From contig CABIXM010000008.1 in the NCBI GenBank assembly GCA_902362725.1, positions 65,791 to 129,790 of the forward strand: a stretch of 64,000 nt of DNA, read 5' to 3'. A program made the position numbers and the translations under genes. Source of the stretch: Clostridiaceae bacterium. Lineage in GTDB: Bacteria > Bacillota > Clostridia > Lachnospirales > Lachnospiraceae. Positions 1-8,325 of the stretch are shown in pieces; positions within the stretch are counted from its first letter, which is position 1; each line of letters begins with the position of its first letter. The notes below the pieces were generated by a model that searched no databases, was not told the origin of the DNA, and saw only the letters and a list, made by a program, of their open reading frames with translations.

Positions 1-26
1 GCACCTTAGGCAGAGGCGGGGTAATG

Positions 27-52
27 GAGACGTTTGGGGCGTCTCTTTTTTT
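27..52 (+). terminator. Rho-independent terminator of an upstream gene outside the window
   Basis: A GAGACG/CGTCTC stem with a 7-nt loop is followed by seven T. It closes a transcript that enters from the left edge, so the LexA-controlled operon that follows starts its own transcription. Confidence 0.8.
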
Positions 53-70
53 ACTGGGGAAAACTTGCAC

Positions 71-99
71 TTGTATCCCTGTTAGATATGTGATATAGT
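71..99 (+). promoter_or_regulatory. Promoter of the radical SAM/DUF4130 operon
   Basis: TTGTAT (71-76) and TATAGT (94-99) are separated by 17 bp. The LexA-like boxes start only five bases downstream of the -10 box, where a bound repressor would block initiation. Confidence 0.6.
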
Positions 100-103
100 A
101 AAA

Positions 104-130
104 CAAACATATGTTTCGAACGTATATTCG
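104..130. promoter_or_regulatory. Two adjoining LexA (SOS) boxes
   Basis: Two matches to the Firmicute LexA consensus CGAACRNRYGTTYC share bases at position 117. CAAACATATGTTTC (104-117) matches 13 of 14 positions and CGAACGTATATTCG (117-130) matches 12 of 14. They lie between the -10 box and the start codon of a DNA-metabolism operon. That fits SOS control, but LexA binding has not been shown. Confidence 0.7.
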
Positions 131-162
131 ATAACACAAAAGATGCAAGTGAGGTTTTTACC

Positions 163-1593
163 ATGACTTTTGTACAGGGACGGGCGGATTTACCTGTGAT
201 GGAGAAGCTGCGGATTCTGGCGGATGCGGCGAAGTTTGATGTGGCCTGTACCTCCAGCGGGGTGTCCAGAGGAAATTCCGGGCAGGGAATCGGTAATTGC
301 ATGGAGGCGGGGATCTGTCACAGCTTTGCGGCAGATGGGCGGTGTATATCGCTTCTGAAGATTTTATTTACCAATGAGTGTATTTTTAACTGCCGGTATT
401 GTCTGAACCGGTGTTCCAATGACGTGCCGCGGGCTGCGTTTACGCCGTCCGAGGTCTGTGAGCTGACCATGGAATTCTATCGGAGAAATTACATCGAGGG
501 ACTTTTCTTAAGCTCTGGAATTGCAAAGAATCCGGACTATACCATGGAGCTTTTGTATGAAACCCTGTGGAAGCTGCGCCGGGAGTATCACTTTGGCGGA
601 TATATTCATGTGAAGGCGATTCCGGGGGCAGATCCGCTCCTGATAGAAAGGACGGGGTTCCTGGCAGATCGGATGAGCGTGAACCTGGAGCTTCCCACAG
701 CGGAGGGACTCCGGATGCTGGCCCCGGCCAAGACCCGGGAGAAGATTCTGACTCCCATGCGGCAGATTCAGAATGGACGGCTGGAGTATGGGGAGCGGCT
801 GCTGGGCGGCTCCGGAGCGCAGGAAAGCAGCGCATATGGGATAGACGACTATGGGACGAATCTGCCGCAGATTGTCGGAAAGAGTACGGATCTGGCCAGG
901 CGGCGCAGCCGAGGACCTCAGTTTGTGCCGGCGGGGCAGTCAACCCAGATGATTATCGGGGCGACGCCGGAGAATGATTTTCAGATTATGTCGGTGGCGG
1001 AGTCGCTGTATCAGAAGTTTGATTTGAAGCGGGTGTTTTATTCTGCCTTTGTGCGGGTGAATGATGACAGTACGTTGCCAGAACTTCCGGGCGGGCCGCC
1101 ACTTTTACGGGAACACCGGCTCTATCAGGCGGACTGGCTGCTGCGGTATTACGGCTTTGAGGCCGGGGAGCTTTTATCTGAGGAACGGCCGAATTTTAAC
1201 GTGCTTTTGGATCCCAAGTGCGACTGGGCGCTCCGGCATCTGGAAGCGTTCCCGGTGGAGGTGAACCGGGCTTCTTATCAGACCCTTCTTCGGGTGCCGG
1301 GCATCGGCGTGAAGTCGGCTCAGAGGATTGTGAAGGCCAGGAGGCTTGGAACGGTGGATTTCCCGGATCTGAAACGGATGGGTGTGGTACTGAAGCGGGC
1401 GCTGTATTTTATTACCTGCAGGGGAAAGACCATGTATCCGATCCGGATTGAGGAGGATTTTATTACCCGGAATCTTCTGGATGTGAAGGAACGGCTGCCT
1501 TATGGTATCAGCGGGGACGTGACGTACCGGCAGCTGTCGCTGTTTGATGATTACCGGGTGCCTCAGACAGATACGACTCGATTGCAGGCATGA
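163..1593 (+). CDS. Putative DNA modification/repair radical SAM protein (SplB-like)
   Basis: The 476-residue protein has a radical SAM cluster motif CIFNCRYC (Cys73, Cys77, Cys80; C-x3-C-x2-C) that would bind a 4Fe-4S cluster and S-adenosylmethionine. Near the C-terminus a helix-hairpin-helix region (LLRVPGIGVKSAQRI) suggests contact with DNA. This domain pair is that of the family usually annotated as putative DNA modification/repair radical SAM protein; its reaction is unknown. The start at 163 is preceded by a GTGAGG ribosome binding site; a second in-frame ATG at 199 is possible. The partner gene begins 43 bases downstream, and twin LexA-like boxes lie upstream. I am confident of the family but not of any specific lesion or substrate. 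Confidence 0.85.
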   Translation: MTFVQGRADLPVMEKLRILADAAKFDVACTSSGVSRGNSGQGIGNCMEAGICHSFAADGRCISLLKILFTNECIFNCRYCLNRCSNDVPRAAFTPSEVCELTMEFYRRNYIEGLFLSSGIAKNPDYTMELLYETLWKLRREYHFGGYIHVKAIPGADPLLIERTGFLADRMSVNLELPTAEGLRMLAPAKTREKILTPMRQIQNGRLEYGERLLGGSGAQESSAYGIDDYGTNLPQIVGKSTDLARRRSRGPQFVPAGQSTQMIIGATPENDFQIMSVAESLYQKFDLKRVFYSAFVRVNDDSTLPELPGGPPLLREHRLYQADWLLRYYGFEAGELLSEERPNFNVLLDPKCDWALRHLEAFPVEVNRASYQTLLRVPGIGVKSAQRIVKARRLGTVDFPDLKRMGVVLKRALYFITCRGKTMYPIRIEEDFITRNLLDVKERLPYGISGDVTYRQLSLFDDYRVPQTDTTRLQA

Positions 1594-1636
1594 AGAAGAG
1601 ATGGGATAGAGCAGGATGGGAGGAGAGAACGCCTGT

Positions 1637-2395
1637 ATGACGGTTTTTGTATGTGAAGACAGCCTGGACGGGATTCTGACCGGCGTCTATGACGCCTGGG
1701 ACAGTCGTCTGGGGCACAGTGGGGTGAGACTTAAGACGGCGGATACGGATACCTATGAGTTGTTTTGTGAGTACCGGGAGGTGGCGACGGATATGGAAAA
1801 GGCGGAGAAGGTGCTTCGGACGGTACTGCGCCGGATGGGCGAGGAAGCCCGGGAGGCGATCTGCTATGCCTGCGCCTGCCCCAATCCGGATAAGGCAGAC
1901 GCCATCTACCGGCTGATTGCGCGGGGACTTTCCATGGAGGACGGGACGAAGGCGGTACATTATCTGCAGGATCCGTCCATAGCCCTGGTGATGAAGCTGC
2001 GGCAGAAGGCCTGGCATGAAGCACATCGGATGCTGGGTTTTCTGCGGTTTGAAGAGCTGCCGGGTGGGGTACTGTACGCCCGGATGGAGCCGCCGTATGC
2101 GGTGCTGCCGCTGATTGCGCCTCATTTTGCGGACCGGTTTCGGCAGGAGAACTGGATTATCCATGATTTGAAGCGGGGACTGCTGGCGCTGCACCCGGCG
2201 GGTGGCTGGTGGGTGCTGACGGACGATCGGGAGCTGAATCAGAAGTTCCTTACAGGGCGCTCGGAACGGGAGGAGGAGTTTCAGGCTCTCTGGAAGACCT
2301 TCTGTCAGACCATCGCCATTGAGGAACGGCGGAATCCCCGTTGCCAGCAGACACTGCTTCCGCTCCGCTTCCGGCCGCATATGAATGAATTTTAG
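1637..2395 (+). CDS. Probable DNA metabolism protein, DUF4130 family (partner of the radical SAM protein)
   Basis: About 252 residues, starting MTVFVCEDSLDGILTGVYDA, a beginning typical of DUF4130 proteins, which are almost always found next to the SplB-like radical SAM protein. The C-terminal part resembles the uracil-DNA-glycosylase-like DUF4130 domain (for example MEPPYAVLPLIAPHFADRF), but I cannot point to a catalytic residue. I chose the ATG at 1637 because GGGAGGAGAG sits about 11 bases upstream; the in-frame ATG at 1616 has no such site. It follows the radical SAM gene in one operon, so the two probably act together in a DNA damage pathway. Function is inferred from pairing alone. Confidence 0.8.
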   Translation: MTVFVCEDSLDGILTGVYDAWDSRLGHSGVRLKTADTDTYELFCEYREVATDMEKAEKVLRTVLRRMGEEAREAICYACACPNPDKADAIYRLIARGLSMEDGTKAVHYLQDPSIALVMKLRQKAWHEAHRMLGFLRFEELPGGVLYARMEPPYAVLPLIAPHFADRFRQENWIIHDLKRGLLALHPAGGWWVLTDDRELNQKFLTGRSEREEEFQALWKTFCQTIAIEERRNPRCQQTLLPLRFRPHMNEF

Positions 2396-2480
2396 ACAGA
2401 CAGGGAAAATAGCAGATAAAAGTACGGAAAAAAATACAAAATTACCGCGGGAAAATAAGCCCGTTGTGTCGCCTGTTGAA

Positions 2481-2509
2481 TTGACACTGTAAAAATTTCA
2501 TAGTACACT
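2481..2509 (+). promoter_or_regulatory. Promoter of hom
   Basis: TTGACA (2481-2486) and TACACT (2504-2509) are separated by exactly 17 bp, about 100 bases before the hom start codon. I see no riboswitch or T-box in the short leader. Confidence 0.75.
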
Positions 2510-2610
2510 GTATACAGAAATCAGCAAAATCCTGTATCCGGGCCAAAATGTTGGAAAGGCATAGAACGAGGCGCGGGCAGCAGGATATTTGACAGGCAGG
2601 AGAAAAGACA

Positions 2611-3909
2611 ATGAATGACGTTCATGTAATCAAGGCCGCGCTTCTGGGCGCGGGAACCGTCGGAAGCGGCGTGTATGATATTTTGCAGTGGCAGAAGGAT
2701 GAGATGCCGAAGAAGCTGGGCGCTGTGGTGGAGCTGAAGAAGATTCTGGTCCGCGATACGAAGAAGCAACGAGAGGGCATGGACAGCAGTCTCTTTACCG
2801 ATAACTGGAAAGAGATTCTGGAGGATCCGGAGATCGAGATCATCATCGAGGTCATGGGCGGCATCGAACCGGCGAAGACTTATATCACCGAGGCGCTGCA
2901 TGCAGGCAAGCATGTGGTGACAGCCAACAAGGACCTGCTGGCGGAGCACGGCAGGGAGGTGCTGGACGCGGCGGCGGAGCATGGCTGCGACCTGATGTTT
3001 GAGGCTGCAGTGGCAGGCGGCATTCCGATTATCCGCCCGCTGAAGCAGTGTCTGGCGGCGAACCACCTGACGGAAGTAATGGGTATCGTCAATGGCACCA
3101 CCAATTACATTCTGACGAAGATGACCAAAGATCACATGGAATTTTCCGATGCGCTGGCTCTGGCAACGAAGCTGGGCTATGCGGAGGCGGATCCCACTGC
3201 CGATGTGGAGGGCTACGACGCGGCCCGCAAGGTGGCGATTATGGCTTCCATCGCCTTCAATTCCCGCGTGACCTTCTCTGATGTGTATACACAGGGTATC
3301 ACGAAGATTACAGCAGCAGATATCGCCTATGCCACCGAGATGGGCATGGTGATTAAGCTTCTGGGCGTGGCCCGCAATACGGATACCGGTATCGAGGCAG
3401 GCGTTTATCCGATGCTGATTCCGGCGGATCACCCGCTGGCAGGCGTCAACGATTCTTTCAACGCCGTCTTTGTACACGGCGACGCCGTAGATGACGCCAT
3501 GTTCCAGGGCCGCGGAGCCGGAAAGCTTCCTACCGGCAGTGCGGTAGCAGGCGACATTTTCGAGGTGGCCCGGGACATCATGGCGGGCAGCACCGGAAGA
3601 ATCAACTGTACCTGCTACAAGGATCTGCGGATCAAGCCCGTCGACGAGGTGCGGAACCGCTATTTTATACGTATGGAAGTAGAAGACAGACCGGGCGTAC
3701 TGGCCGCTATCGCTTCCGTCTTTGGCAATAACCATGTGAGCATCTCCCAAGTCATCCAGAAGAGCGTGGGTGGTGGAACCGCAGAGCTGGTCATCATCAC
3801 CGACCAGGTGGAGGAGCGCCATTTCAAGGACGCCCTTCTGGTGATGAACGAGATGTCCATCGTAAAAGAGATTCCTTCCGTACTTCGCGTATACGCGCAG
3901 AGTGAGTAA
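2611..3909 (+). CDS. hom: Homoserine dehydrogenase
   Basis: Reduces aspartate semialdehyde to homoserine with NAD(P)H, the branch point to threonine and methionine. The 432-residue protein shows the N-terminal dinucleotide-binding loop LLGAGTVGSGVYD, the catalytic core with VVTANKDLLAE and GIVNGTTNYILTKM, and a C-terminal ACT domain (DRPGVLAAIASVFG) that commonly gives threonine feedback inhibition. Length and domain order are normal for the long bacterial form. GGCAGGAG lies a few bases upstream of the ATG. An HD-domain gene follows after 29 bases and an aspartate aminotransferase further on, so the cluster joins aspartate-family steps. No other Hom-pathway gene (thrB, thrC) is present here. 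Confidence 0.95.
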   Translation: MNDVHVIKAALLGAGTVGSGVYDILQWQKDEMPKKLGAVVELKKILVRDTKKQREGMDSSLFTDNWKEILEDPEIEIIIEVMGGIEPAKTYITEALHAGKHVVTANKDLLAEHGREVLDAAAEHGCDLMFEAAVAGGIPIIRPLKQCLAANHLTEVMGIVNGTTNYILTKMTKDHMEFSDALALATKLGYAEADPTADVEGYDAARKVAIMASIAFNSRVTFSDVYTQGITKITAADIAYATEMGMVIKLLGVARNTDTGIEAGVYPMLIPADHPLAGVNDSFNAVFVHGDAVDDAMFQGRGAGKLPTGSAVAGDIFEVARDIMAGSTGRINCTCYKDLRIKPVDEVRNRYFIRMEVEDRPGVLAAIASVFGNNHVSISQVIQKSVGGGTAELVIITDQVEERHFKDALLVMNEMSIVKEIPSVLRVYAQSE

Positions 3910-3938
3910 GAAAAAACAGAGGGAGACAGAGACGGGGA

Positions 3939-4544
3939 ATGAAAAAAACACTGACATTACTGGATAAGGCGATCATATTCGCCACCAAGGCGCATTCGGG
4001 AGCCAGGCGAAAGGGTACGAACGTCCCGTATATTGTACACCCCATCGAGGCGGCGGCCATCGTATCGACCATGACAGACGACGAGGAGGTCATCGCGGCT
4101 GCCGTGCTCCACGACGTCATCGAGGACACGGACGCCACGGAGGACGACCTGTATGCCCGTTTCGGCAGGCGGATCACCGAGCTGGTACTGGACGAGAGTG
4201 AGGACAAGCGGAGAACCCTTCCGGCGGCACTGACCTGGAAGACCAGAAAGCAGGAGACCATTACCTTTCTGGAGACAAAAGCCGACAGGGATGCTAAAAT
4301 GCTGGCTCTGGCTGACAAACTGTCTAACTTACGTGCCATCCACCGGGATCAGTGCATCATTGGCGACAAAATCTGGGAACGTTTCAATGAAAAAAATAAA
4401 GAGATGCATGCCTGGATGTACCGTTCTATCGCGAAAGCGCTGGAAGAACTGAAGGATCATCCCACCTGGCAGGAATATAACCGCCTGGTAAAAGAAGTGT
4501 TCGGGGAAGAAAAGAGTGTTGACAACCCGACCGAAAAAGGATAA
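3939..4544 (+). CDS. HD-domain phosphohydrolase related to the RelA/SpoT hydrolase domain
   Basis: A 201-residue stand-alone HD domain. The metal site residues are visible: His in YIVHPIEAA, the HD pair and following ED in AAVLHDVIEDTDAT, and the late Asp in LALADKLSNLRAI. That set is typical of the (p)ppGpp hydrolase half of Rel enzymes and of small alarmone hydrolases (Mesh1-like). No synthetase, TGS or ACT domain is attached. A role as small alarmone hydrolase is likely but other nucleotide substrates are possible. It follows hom by 29 bases and is probably cotranscribed, which would place an alarmone enzyme in an amino-acid operon. Confidence 0.8.
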   Translation: MKKTLTLLDKAIIFATKAHSGARRKGTNVPYIVHPIEAAAIVSTMTDDEEVIAAAVLHDVIEDTDATEDDLYARFGRRITELVLDESEDKRRTLPAALTWKTRKQETITFLETKADRDAKMLALADKLSNLRAIHRDQCIIGDKIWERFNEKNKEMHAWMYRSIAKALEELKDHPTWQEYNRLVKEVFGEEKSVDNPTEKG

Positions 4545-4624
4545 TCTGCTACAGAGAAATCTGCAGCATGATTCATACTGCGAAGAGCAATCAGAAGCAG
4601 CAATAAGCGAACAGGAGGAACATG

Positions 4625-5911
4625 ATGAAACCGTACAGAGAATTAACCAAAGAAGAACTTGTGCAGCTTAAGACAGAACTGGAGGCAAAGTACAAAGAGG
4701 CTCAGGCCAAAGACCTGCATCTGGATATGTCCAGAGGAAAGCCCAGCGCCGATCAGTTAGACCTGTCCATGCCCATGCTGGACGTATTGAACAGCGAGAG
4801 TGATCTGAAGGATTCCACCGGACTGGACTGCCGCAACTATGGTGTGCTGGACGGCCTGAAGGATGCCAAGGCACTGCTGGCAGGCATGACCGGCGTATCC
4901 CCGGAGAACGTCATCGTCTATGGAAACGCCAGCCTGAATATCATGTATGATACCGTGGCGAGAGCCATGCTCCATGGAATTATGGGTCATACTCCCTGGT
5001 GCAGGCTGGATAAAGTAAAATTCCTCTGCCCGGTACCTGGTTATGATCGCCATTTCGCCATCACAGAATCCTTCGGAATCGAGATGATTAATATCCCGAT
5101 GACTGTGACTGGTCCGGATATGGACATGGTAGAAGAGCTGGTTCAGAAGGATCCGGCAGTCAAGGGCATCTGGTGCGTACCGAAGTACTCCAATCCCCAG
5201 GGAATCACCTACTCCGAGGAGACGGTGCGCCGTTTCGCAGCGCTGAAGCCCGCGGCAGAAGACTTCCGTATCTTCTGGGACAATGCGTACTGCGTACACC
5301 ACCTGTACGATGACAAGCAGGATGAGATCCCTGAGATCTTAAGCGAGTGCGTCAAGGCAGGCAACCCGGATATGGTCTTCGAATTCTGCTCCACCTCCAA
5401 GATCAGCTTCCCGGGATCCGGAATTTCCTGTATCGCCACATCTGAGAACAACCTGAAGGACATCAAAAAGCAGATGACCATTCAGACCATCGGCCACGAC
5501 AAGATCAACCAGCTGCGTCACGTACGCTTCTTCAAGGACATTGACGGAATCAAGGCACACATGCAGAAGCACGCAGCCATCCTCCGCCCGAAATTCGAAG
5601 CAGTCCTGGATATTCTGGAGAGAGAGCTTGGAGGCCTGGAGATCGGCAGCTGGGTGCGCCCGAACGGCGGCTACTTTATCTCCTTCGACGCCCTGGAGGG
5701 CTGCGCGAAAGCCATCGTAGCCAAGTGTAAAGAGGCCGGCGTCGTCATGACCGGAGCCGGAGCCACCTACCCGTACCACAACGACCCCAAGGACAGCAAC
5801 ATCCGCATTGCCCCATCCTTCCCCACCCCGGAAGACCTGGCCGCAGCCGCAGAGCTGTTCGTCCTGTGTGTCAAGCTGGTAAGCGTGGAGAAGCTTCTGG
5901 AGACAAAATAA
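4625..5911 (+). CDS. Aspartate aminotransferase, PLP fold type I (PF12897-like subgroup)
   Basis: The protein of 428 residues is a PLP-dependent transaminase. WDNAYCVHHL carries the Asp and Tyr of the cofactor site and FCSTSKISFPGSG carries the Schiff-base Lys; RPNGGYFISF and the arginine in NIRIAPSFPTP are expected to hold the substrate carboxylates. The sequence resembles the AspT type of aspartate aminotransferase known from Corynebacterium rather than the AspB type. AGGAGG at 4613-4618 fits the ATG at 4625 better than the adjacent ATG at 4622. It lies 80 bases after the HD gene and would interconvert aspartate and oxaloacetate, which suits the nearby hom. Exact substrate preference is not proven. 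Confidence 0.85.
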   Translation: MKPYRELTKEELVQLKTELEAKYKEAQAKDLHLDMSRGKPSADQLDLSMPMLDVLNSESDLKDSTGLDCRNYGVLDGLKDAKALLAGMTGVSPENVIVYGNASLNIMYDTVARAMLHGIMGHTPWCRLDKVKFLCPVPGYDRHFAITESFGIEMINIPMTVTGPDMDMVEELVQKDPAVKGIWCVPKYSNPQGITYSEETVRRFAALKPAAEDFRIFWDNAYCVHHLYDDKQDEIPEILSECVKAGNPDMVFEFCSTSKISFPGSGISCIATSENNLKDIKKQMTIQTIGHDKINQLRHVRFFKDIDGIKAHMQKHAAILRPKFEAVLDILERELGGLEIGSWVRPNGGYFISFDALEGCAKAIVAKCKEAGVVMTGAGATYPYHNDPKDSNIRIAPSFPTPEDLAAAAELFVLCVKLVSVEKLLETK

Positions 5912-5934
5912 GAAATAACAGTGTGGATAATAAG

Positions 5935-5967
5935 GGAAGCCCCGGCGTCGATTTCGCCGGGGCTTCC
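5935..5967. terminator. Strong hairpin between the aminotransferase and uppP
   Basis: A perfect 13-bp stem (GGAAGCCCCGGCG and its complement) with a 7-nt loop sits between the ends of two converging genes. It lacks a clean T-run on either side, so it may work as a bidirectional block or as an mRNA 3' end stabiliser. Confidence 0.65.
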
Positions 5968-5992
5968 TGCGTAAAGAAATTGGAAACGTAAT

Positions 5993-6817
5993 TTAGTTAA
6001 AAAGCAGGAAATATACGATCACCAGCGCGCCCAGCACGATCCGGTAATATCCGAAGGCCTTAAAGTCATTTTTCTTGATGTATCCCATCAGGAACTTGAT
6101 AGCCAGTACGGAAACCACAAAGGCTGTCACCATACCCACGATAAGAATGGCCGCCTCGGTTCCGGTAAAAGCAAAACCAAACTTCAGCAGCTTCAAAAGA
6201 CTCGCTCCAAACATCACCGGGATCGCCAGGAAGAAGCTGAACTCAGCCGCGATATACCGGGAAGCGCCCAGGAGGGTTGCGCCCAAAATCGTAGCGCCGG
6301 ATCTGGAAGTACCCGGAATCAGCGCCAGCACCTGGAATACGCCGATAAAAAGCGCCATTGGATAAGAAAGCTGCTGAAAAGAACGTACCCGGGGCTTCCG
6401 TCCCTTATTATAATTCTCAATGACGATAAAAAGCACGCCATACAGAATCAGCGTAAAAGCCACCGTCTGATAATTATAGAAGAGCTCATCAATCTTATCA
6501 TCAAAGGGAAGTCCGATGACCGCCGCCGGAAGCACCGCCACCAGTACCTTAAACCACAGAGACCAGGTATCCTTCTTAATCCATCCCTTCGAGGGGGTGG
6601 TAAACGGCCACAGCTTGTCGAAATACAGCGCCACAACAGCCAGAATTGCGCCCAGCTGAATCACTACCAGAAACATTTCCATAAAAGTGTCGCTGACATT
6701 CAAATGAACAAATTCATTGACCAGAATCATATGTCCGGTACTGCTGATGGGAAGCCATTCCGTGATGCCCTCCACGATACCCAGAAGAAGAACCTTCAAC
6801 CATTCAATCACATTCAT
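5993..6817 (-). CDS. uppP: Undecaprenyl-diphosphatase (BacA/UppP)
   Basis: An integral membrane enzyme that removes a phosphate from undecaprenyl diphosphate and so recycles the lipid carrier for cell-wall synthesis. At 274 residues it has the usual length. The two family signatures are present: [15 protein letters not shown] near the N-terminus (catalytic Glu and Ser/His cluster) and [10 protein letters not shown] in the middle, each beside a hydrophobic segment. About eight membrane helices are expected. AAGGAG lies just upstream of the start. The gene stands alone, convergent with the aminotransferase. UppP also gives bacitracin tolerance in other species; nothing in the sequence shows inducibility by bacitracin here. 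Confidence 0.95.
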   Translation of the reverse strand: MNVIEWLKVLLLGIVEGITEWLPISSTGHMILVNEFVHLNVSDTFMEMFLVVIQLGAILAVVALYFDKLWPFTTPSKGWIKKDTWSLWFKVLVAVLPAAVIGLPFDDKIDELFYNYQTVAFTLILYGVLFIVIENYNKGRKPRVRSFQQLSYPMALFIGVFQVLALIPGTSRSGATILGATLLGASRYIAAEFSFFLAIPVMFGASLLKLLKFGFAFTGTEAAILIVGMVTAFVVSVLAIKFLMGYIKKNDFKAFGYYRIVLGALVIVYFLLFN

Positions 6818-6891
6818 CGTATCTACTCCTTAAAATAATATCCTCTGTTCTATAGGTATATTTAGATGTGCAGAGGAAAGATTCGGATTTC

Positions 6892-6919
6892 AGTATAACA
6901 TACTGACTTTTTATGTCAA
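6892..6919 (-). promoter_or_regulatory. Promoter of uppP
   Basis: On the - strand, TTGACA (6919-6914) and TATACT (6897-6892) are 16 bp apart. The palindrome CAGTATAACATACTG (6891-6905) covers the -10 box and could be an operator. Confidence 0.65.
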
Positions 6920-7082
6920 TGAAAGGAGCGAAATTTAAGAAAGACTTCAAGTTCCGGAGAAAAATCAGAAAGAAAAAAGATAGAAACCAGATAGATACCA
7001 GATAGAAAAAGAAAGGGGCAGATGAAAAAAGAACCATGATAGAGGGAAGAAAACCGATAAATTATACACAATCCATATGAAT

Positions 7083-7150
7083 ATGCATAAATAGCAGCAT
7101 AATCATGCATAAAAAACAAATAAAATGCATAAAACACTAAAAAATATGCA
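7083..7150. repeat. Phased ATGCATAA repeats upstream of the amino-acid transporter
   Basis: ATGCATAA occurs at 7083, 7105 and 7125, with a fourth ATGCA at 7146, spaced 22, 20 and 21 bp, or about two helical turns. They lie in an A+T-rich stretch directly upstream of the -35 box of the transporter promoter. The stretch 6920-7080 holds nothing else I recognise. This looks like a multi-site operator; an ArgR-type regulator is one guess. Confidence 0.5.
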
Positions 7151-7159
7151 ATTTAGGTC

Positions 7160-7187
7160 TTGCAATTTTCAAAAATGACGCTATAAT
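7160..7187 (+). promoter_or_regulatory. Promoter of the amino-acid ABC transporter operon
   Basis: TTGCAA (7160-7165) and a perfect TATAAT (7182-7187) are 16 bp apart, 62 bases before the start codon of the binding protein. Confidence 0.8.
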
Positions 7188-7249
7188 AAGAAACAGGTTT
7201 TAACCTGAAACGAACAGAAAGACCATTTCAAGGTTGGGAGGAACAAATT

Positions 7250-8098
7250 ATGAAAAAGTTAGTAGCAGTATTACTGGCAGGCGTAATGTGTGTATCACTG
7301 GCAGCCTGCGGAGGAAAGAAAGAAGAGGTAGCTGACACCACAGCAGCAGAGACCACCGAAACCACTGACGAGGCGGCAACAGAGGATACAGAAGACGCAG
7401 CAGCGACAGACGGAACCTTTACCACCGTTGCAGACGGCGTTCTGACCATGGGAACCAACGCAGCATTCCCGCCGTACGAGTACAAAGAGGGCGATGAGGT
7501 TGTAGGTATTGACGCAGAGATCGCACAGGCTCTGGCAGACAAACTGGGACTGAAGCTTGAGATCCTGGATATGGATTTCTCCTCTCTGATTACAGCTATC
7601 CAGGCAGGCAAGATCGATATCTCCCTGGCGGGCATGACTGTGACTGATGAGAGAAAGCAGAACGTAGACTTCACAGATTCCTACGCCACAGGCGTGCAGG
7701 TGATTATCGTAAAAAACGATTCCGATATTAAGAGTGTAGACGACTTGGCAAATGACAAGATCATGGGCGTACAGGAGGGAACCACCGGACATCTGTACTG
7801 CTCCGACGACTACGGCGAGGAGCACGTTATCGCTTACACCAACGGCGCAACCGCTGTACAGGCTCTGCTTCAGGACAAGGTTGACTGTGTCGTTATTGAC
7901 CAGCAGCCGGCAGAAGAGTTCGTAGAAGCCAACGAGGGACTGAAGATTCTGGATACCGAGTATGTGGTAGAGGATTATGCAGCAGCAGTATCCAAGGACA
8001 ACCCAGGCTTAACCGCAGCCCTGAACCAGGCACTGCAGGAGCTGAAGGACGATGGAACTATCCAGTCCATCCTTGACAAGTACATCAAGGCAGAGTAA
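7250..8098 (+). CDS. Amino-acid ABC transporter substrate-binding lipoprotein (family 3)
   Basis: The 282-residue protein begins with a lipoprotein signal whose lipobox is LAAC (Cys near residue 21), followed by an acidic, Thr/Ala-rich linker to about residue 60. The mature part is a solute-binding fold of family 3: GTNAAFPPYEYKEGDEVVGI marks the start of the first lobe, and SLITAIQAGKIDISLAGMTV is the usual ligand-pocket region. It hands a polar amino acid to the permease and ATPase encoded downstream. Which amino acid is not clear. A GGGAGGA site precedes the ATG. A terminator and a long hairpin separate it from the permease, so this gene is probably expressed at a higher level. Confidence 0.93.
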   Translation: MKKLVAVLLAGVMCVSLAACGGKKEEVADTTAAETTETTDEAATEDTEDAAATDGTFTTVADGVLTMGTNAAFPPYEYKEGDEVVGIDAEIAQALADKLGLKLEILDMDFSSLITAIQAGKIDISLAGMTVTDERKQNVDFTDSYATGVQVIIVKNDSDIKSVDDLANDKIMGVQEGTTGHLYCSDDYGEEHVIAYTNGATAVQALLQDKVDCVVIDQQPAEEFVEANEGLKILDTEYVVEDYAAAVSKDNPGLTAALNQALQELKDDGTIQSILDKYIKAE

Positions 8099-8133
8099 GC
8101 AAAAAAGCGGACGCTCAAGGCTATAAGAGCATC

Positions 8134-8169
8134 AACGGAGGTGTTCAGATCGGACACCTCCGTATTTTT
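8134..8169 (+). terminator. Terminator or attenuator inside the transporter operon
   Basis: A 10-bp stem (ACGGAGGTGT and complement) with a 9-nt loop is followed by ATTTTT. It lies between the binding protein and permease genes and would let only part of the transcripts continue, a common way to make more binding protein than membrane components. Confidence 0.8.
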
Positions 8170-8186
8170 GCAAAATAGAAAAATAA

Positions 8187-8252
8187 GATAGCGTAGAAAT
8201 ATAAGAAGCAATAAATTCAAAAAATAAAATTGCTTTTTATATTTCTACGTTA
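8187..8252. repeat. Long imperfect inverted repeat (25-bp arms)
   Basis: Two 25-base arms (8187-8211 and 8228-8252) surround a 16-base A+T-rich loop. They differ at two positions, at least one of which would be a G-U pair in RNA. It has no T-run. The left-arm core ATAGCGTAGAAAT also occurs at 38746-38758. It may be an mRNA-stabilising hairpin or a dispersed repeat. Confidence 0.6.
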
Positions 8253-8325
8253 TAGAATAGAAGAAATATGGTAACTGCCTCAGAGCCTGAACAGTTACGA
8301 AATACGTACAGAGGAGAATAAGCAT

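Noticed and set aside
567..977. Long overlapping frames inside the radical SAM gene, and similar frames opposite gltB, ptsG and ilvB
   Set aside because: They lie fully within well-supported genes, have no ribosome binding sites and give low-complexity products; they reflect codon bias of the real genes.
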